From NCBI GenBank assembly GCA_034440115.1, contig JAWXBM010000021.1, positions 1 to 8,679 of the forward strand: 8,679 nucleotides of DNA. Direction: 5' to 3'. Within the stretch, counting starts at the first letter, position 1. Each line of letters opens with the position of its first letter. Below, piece after piece: positions 6,370-8,679 of this stretch. The DNA comes from JAWXBM01 sp034440115. GTDB lineage: Bacteria; Pseudomonadota; Gammaproteobacteria; Xanthomonadales; SZUA-36. A program made the position numbers and the translations under genes. Below the pieces are notes generated by a model. The model ran no database searches. It was given only the letters and a program-made list of their open reading frames with translations, and was not told the origin of the DNA.

Positions 6370-7917
6370 TTAAAAGCCAATTGGACGCTGATAACCGCCC
6401 AATGATTGTTCGATCACTTGTGCTACGGCAAGTGCTCTGTCTTCCCTGCCTGGTCCAGCCACCACCTGCACGCCGATCGGCAAACCAGTTGCTGATTGCC
6501 CTGCTGGTAAGACTACGGCCGGCCAGCCCAATGCGTTGAACGCCATCGCATAACTTCCGCGTGCCGTTAAAATCTCATTGGATTGACTGCCTATAGTGAA
6601 GGTTGGTGCAGAATTCACCGGACAGATCAGAACATCAAAGGCTTGCATGTACCCAAGCAGAGCACTGCGCCATTGATCAAGTCTCAACAAAGCCGCTTCC
6701 AGTTCTGTTGCTTGCAACGCAGGTGTATCAGTAAAGTCGCCCAGAGTATGCTCTGTGGTGCCCGCTTCACGAAGCAGACGCCTGATGGTTGCACCGCCGT
6801 CCCAGAAATATATGGGTAATAAAACATCAAGCGTGTTTTCAATTCCAGGTGGTCGATCTTCTTTTACTTTTGCACCGATGGCTGATACTGCTGTGGCAGC
6901 GTTTTGAACGGCATTCTGCGTTTCGGGAGTGGGTGTCGAAATACCGTTGTCAGTGAACCAAGCTACCCGCAGTTTAATGGCTTGCTGCTCAAGTGGATCA
7001 TGCCATTCAAGCGGAAGGGCACCGGGGTCCACGCCATCTGGCCCCATGATGATGGGTAACAACAAGGCAAGATCGTCTACGCTGCGCGCCAGCGGACCCA
7101 ATTGCTGGAACGAATCCTGAATTCCGCCAAAGGGATAGATATGCCCGGTTCTCGGTACACGCCCCGCTGTTGGCTTAAGACCACAGATGCCGTTGAAATG
7201 AGCGGGCAAGCGAATGCTACCTCCATAGTCACTGCCAATGTCGAATGGTGAACCGCCGGCTGCAATGATGGCTGCGGCACCGCCACTGCTTCCGCCGGGT
7301 GACTTGGACAAATCAAACGGGTTATGGGTTTGCCCATAAACCAGGTTGTTGGTGTCGAATGAAAGCGTCAATTCCGGCGTATTGGTTTTGCCCATCAAAA
7401 TGGCACCTGCGTTGCGCAGACGACTCACAACAGTCGCATCTGCTTTTGGCAAGTAACTTTGCCTGCCCAGGGTACCGCCTGTACTGATCATGCCGCGGGT
7501 ATCCAGAGAATCCTTGATCGTCATTGGCAATCCGTGCAGCGGCGCTGTTACATCTCCGCGCAAGATGGCCTGGTCGGATTCTTTGGCGGCTTGCAATGCT
7601 CCGTTACGGTCCAGTTGCACTACCGCATTGAGCGCTGCATTTACCGAGTCGATCCGGTTCAGGCATGCCGTCACCACTTCGACACATGAAACTTCCTTGT
7701 TACGAATTGCGTTCCTCAACTGACTTGCGGTTGAAAAATACAGCGGTTCTTCAAGCCCCATCGAAACAGAGGAAACAGCCTTGCTGGCACAAGCAGGTAA
7801 GGCTGCCGCCATTGCACTCAGGCTGGCAAGTTTCAATGCTTCGCGACGGCTCAATCGTACAGGCTCTTTGCCGGCTATTTGACCGGCGATTTCAGAGCCT
7901 TGATGGGGTAACGGCAT
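6370..7917 (-). CDS. Exported amidase-signature family hydrolase (probable Tat substrate, possible lipoprotein)
   Basis: A 515-residue amidase-signature enzyme that hydrolyses C-N amide bonds through a Ser-cisSer-Lys triad. All three residues are visible: K135 in MTIKDS, cis-Ser S210 in SPGGSSGG, and nucleophile S234 in SDYGGSIR. Their spacings (75 and 24 residues) equal those of mammalian fatty acid amide hydrolase (K142, S217, S241). The downstream GICGLKPT box is also present. The N-terminus has a twin-arginine motif (SRREALKL, 23-30), a hydrophobic stretch and LPAC (40-43), which could be a lipobox, so it is likely exported folded and perhaps lipid-anchored. AAGGAG just before the ATG fixes the start. 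It is first of the minus-strand genes and diverges from the MscS-like channel. Relatives include fatty-acid amide hydrolases, peptide amidases and GatA. GatA is unlikely because this protein is exported and stands alone. The substrate is unknown. Confidence 0.92.
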   Translation of the reverse strand: MPLPHQGSEIAGQIAGKEPVRLSRREALKLASLSAMAAALPACASKAVSSVSMGLEEPLYFSTASQLRNAIRNKEVSCVEVVTACLNRIDSVNAALNAVVQLDRNGALQAAKESDQAILRGDVTAPLHGLPMTIKDSLDTRGMISTGGTLGRQSYLPKADATVVSRLRNAGAILMGKTNTPELTLSFDTNNLVYGQTHNPFDLSKSPGGSSGGAAAIIAAGGSPFDIGSDYGGSIRLPAHFNGICGLKPTAGRVPRTGHIYPFGGIQDSFQQLGPLARSVDDLALLLPIIMGPDGVDPGALPLEWHDPLEQQAIKLRVAWFTDNGISTPTPETQNAVQNAATAVSAIGAKVKEDRPPGIENTLDVLLPIYFWDGGATIRRLLREAGTTEHTLGDFTDTPALQATELEAALLRLDQWRSALLGYMQAFDVLICPVNSAPTFTIGSQSNEILTARGSYAMAFNALGWPAVVLPAGQSATGLPIGVQVVAGPGREDRALAVAQVIEQSLGGYQRPIGF

Positions 7918-7945
7918 TTTTAACTCCTTCTACGCAAAAGCGCTT

Positions 7946-8032
7946 AGCTGATGCCACCGGCGCGAATTGTCTTCCTGACTTTGACGGGCTGCAGAAGACC
8001 AGACCACGGTGGTGACATCAGCTTCTGCAGCC
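7946..8032 (-). repeat. Two crossing inverted repeats in the amidase leader
   Basis: Repeat one is AGCTGATGCCACC (7946-7958) with the complement of AGCTGATGTCACC at 8011-8023, 12 of 13 bases. Repeat two is GGCTGCAGAAG (7987-7997) with CTTCTGCAGCC (8022-8032), 11 of 11. Between them lies ACCACGGTGGT (8003-8013), a palindrome around a central G. The order of the arms is 1, 2, 1, 2, so both hairpins cannot form as ordinary nested stems: they exclude each other or make a pseudoknot. In the amidase transcript the last arm would lie about 17 nt before the Shine-Dalgarno. The arms are seen directly. An attenuator-like, operator or small mobile-element origin is inference. Confidence 0.5.
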
Positions 8033-8052
8033 GGCATCGATGTGCAAGGCAA

Positions 8053-8065
8053 TAGTGTCCTAATT
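8053..8065 (+). repeat. Lone 13-bp match to the IS630 element end
   Basis: TAGTGTCCTAATT here is identical to bases 4478-4490 of the complete insertion sequence, which span most of its left terminal repeat and 3 bases of interior. The outermost three bases of the element end (GTG) are not matched, and I see no partner end nearby. It may be the scar of an old insertion or chance. Confidence 0.3.
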
Positions 8066-8309
8066 CCGCAGGCAAGGCAAAACCCGGAAAGCCGACACCA
8101 CATCCTTTCCAGCCGCAGCCACGCAATGGTGGCCGAGGATCAGTTGAATACTCTGGCTTCAAAAAGAGGTTCCTGAGGTTCCAATACCCGCATTTTGAAT
8201 TTGCCTGCAAAGTTGTCATTGTGCTGTAACACCAGGCACAGACAATCTCTCGGCTTGAGCCCCAGCCTGCTTGGCTACAGGTCAAAACAGGCAAGGACCC
8301 GACACCCAA

Positions 8310-8679
8310 TTGAAGCATCGAAGCCTGCTGCGCATCATTCCTGCCATCATATTCCTGCTGTCGGCCACGCTGGCGGCTTCCGATGTGTTTTTGCTTGAAC
8401 TGCTGACCGTTCCGAGTGGCCACCCGGTTCACCGCTGGTGGCAATATCTGTTTCTCACCGCTGCATGGCTATCCGCTGCCGCCGTTTTCAACCAGATGAT
8501 TCGCTGGATCCTGTTTGACAAAATACTGACCCGGGCGATCGGTGGACCGGTGCCCGGGGTGCTCAAGGCTCTAAGCTCGGTGCTGGTTTACCTGCTTACG
8601 ATAACGGCCATCGTGGGCCTGATTTACCAGCAGAGTGTCACGGCCTTCCTGGCCGCGCTGGGCGCGGGTGGCATTGTCC
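8310..8679 (+). CDS. MscS-family mechanosensitive channel, N-terminal part (runs off the window)
   Basis: About 123 codons are visible. They encode a first hydrophobic segment (about 9-32), a second (about 43-64), and a third (about 88-106) that leads into FLAALGAGGIV at 113-123. The small-residue Ala/Gly pattern of that last stretch is the pore-lining helix of MscS-like channels, and PVPGVLKAL just before the third segment is also typical. Such inner-membrane channels open under membrane tension and release solutes during osmotic downshock; some relatives carry extra ligand-binding domains, which could lie beyond the edge. The frame is open from 8259. I chose TTG at 8310 because AAGGA (8293-8297) lies 12 nt upstream, a rather long spacing, and no ATG start is available near the N-terminus; TTG at 8271 is the alternative. 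The gene diverges from the amidase and is probably unrelated to the catabolic genes. Confidence 0.75.
   Translation, partial: MKHRSLLRIIPAIIFLLSATLAASDVFLLELLTVPSGHPVHRWWQYLFLTAAWLSAAAVFNQMIRWILFDKILTRAIGGPVPGVLKALSSVLVYLLTITAIVGLIYQQSVTAFLAALGAGGIV

Larger units (their letters stand above)
7918..8309. other. Divergent intergenic region between amidase and MscS-like channel
   Basis: This 392-bp stretch should carry the leaders and promoters of two divergent genes, although I see no strong sigma-70 promoter. It holds the amidase ribosome-binding site (7924-7929), an 8-bp palindrome AAGCGCTT (7938-7945), and two crossing inverted repeats within 7946-8032. A lone 13-bp match to the IS630 end lies at 8053-8065, and a short tandem GAGGTTCC pair at 8166-8173 and 8175-8182. 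A long minus-strand frame crosses it (7944-8444), but it overlaps the MscS start antisense and has no recognisable domain. I see no supported gene here. Confidence 0.5.

Noticed and set aside
7944..8444. 166-codon minus-strand open frame between amidase and MscS-like gene
   Set aside because: Its first part is antisense to the MscS-like coding sequence, its composition is rich in Gln/Arg/Cys/Gly without any domain, and it lacks a good ribosome-binding site.

Overview
The window comes from a Gram-negative bacterium. It has a TonB-dependent outer-membrane receptor, several Sec- or Tat-exported proteins, an MscS-type channel and good Shine-Dalgarno sites. GC content looks moderate by eye. A gammaproteobacterium of marine or environmental type is my inference from this gene mix; nothing here is a taxonomic marker.

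Layout. All complete genes are on the minus strand, so they are read from right to left. The right edge (8310-8679) holds the start of a plus-strand MscS-family channel. It diverges from an exported amidase-signature hydrolase (6370-7917) across a 392-bp intergenic region that contains two crossing inverted repeats. Next come a small secreted lipocalin-like protein (5728-6165), a complete IS630-family insertion sequence (4475-5666), a TonB-dependent receptor (1818-4136), and a signal-peptide-bearing amidohydrolase (160-1737) 80 bp behind the receptor. The left edge (1-132) is the 5' end of a second, divergent IS630-family element.

How the genes may work together. The receptor and amidohydrolase look like one transcription unit. 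Receptor, exported amidohydrolase, exported amidase and exported lipocalin-like protein together suggest uptake and periplasmic hydrolysis of an amide- or N-acyl-type compound. The substrate cannot be read from the sequence. The amidohydrolase has Asn in place of the first His of the usual HxH metal motif.

Mobile DNA. The complete element has exact 13-bp terminal inverted repeats, a TA target duplication in a CTAG site, an intact DDE triad, and a transposase stop codon inside its own terminal repeat. It sits upstream of the receptor in the same orientation. The partial element at the left has a hairpin that would mask its Shine-Dalgarno site. A lone 13-bp match to the insertion-sequence end lies at 8053-8065. 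I found no RNA genes, CRISPR arrays or phage genes, and no clearly new multi-gene system. The best candidates for novelty are the amidase leader structure and the variant amidohydrolase.
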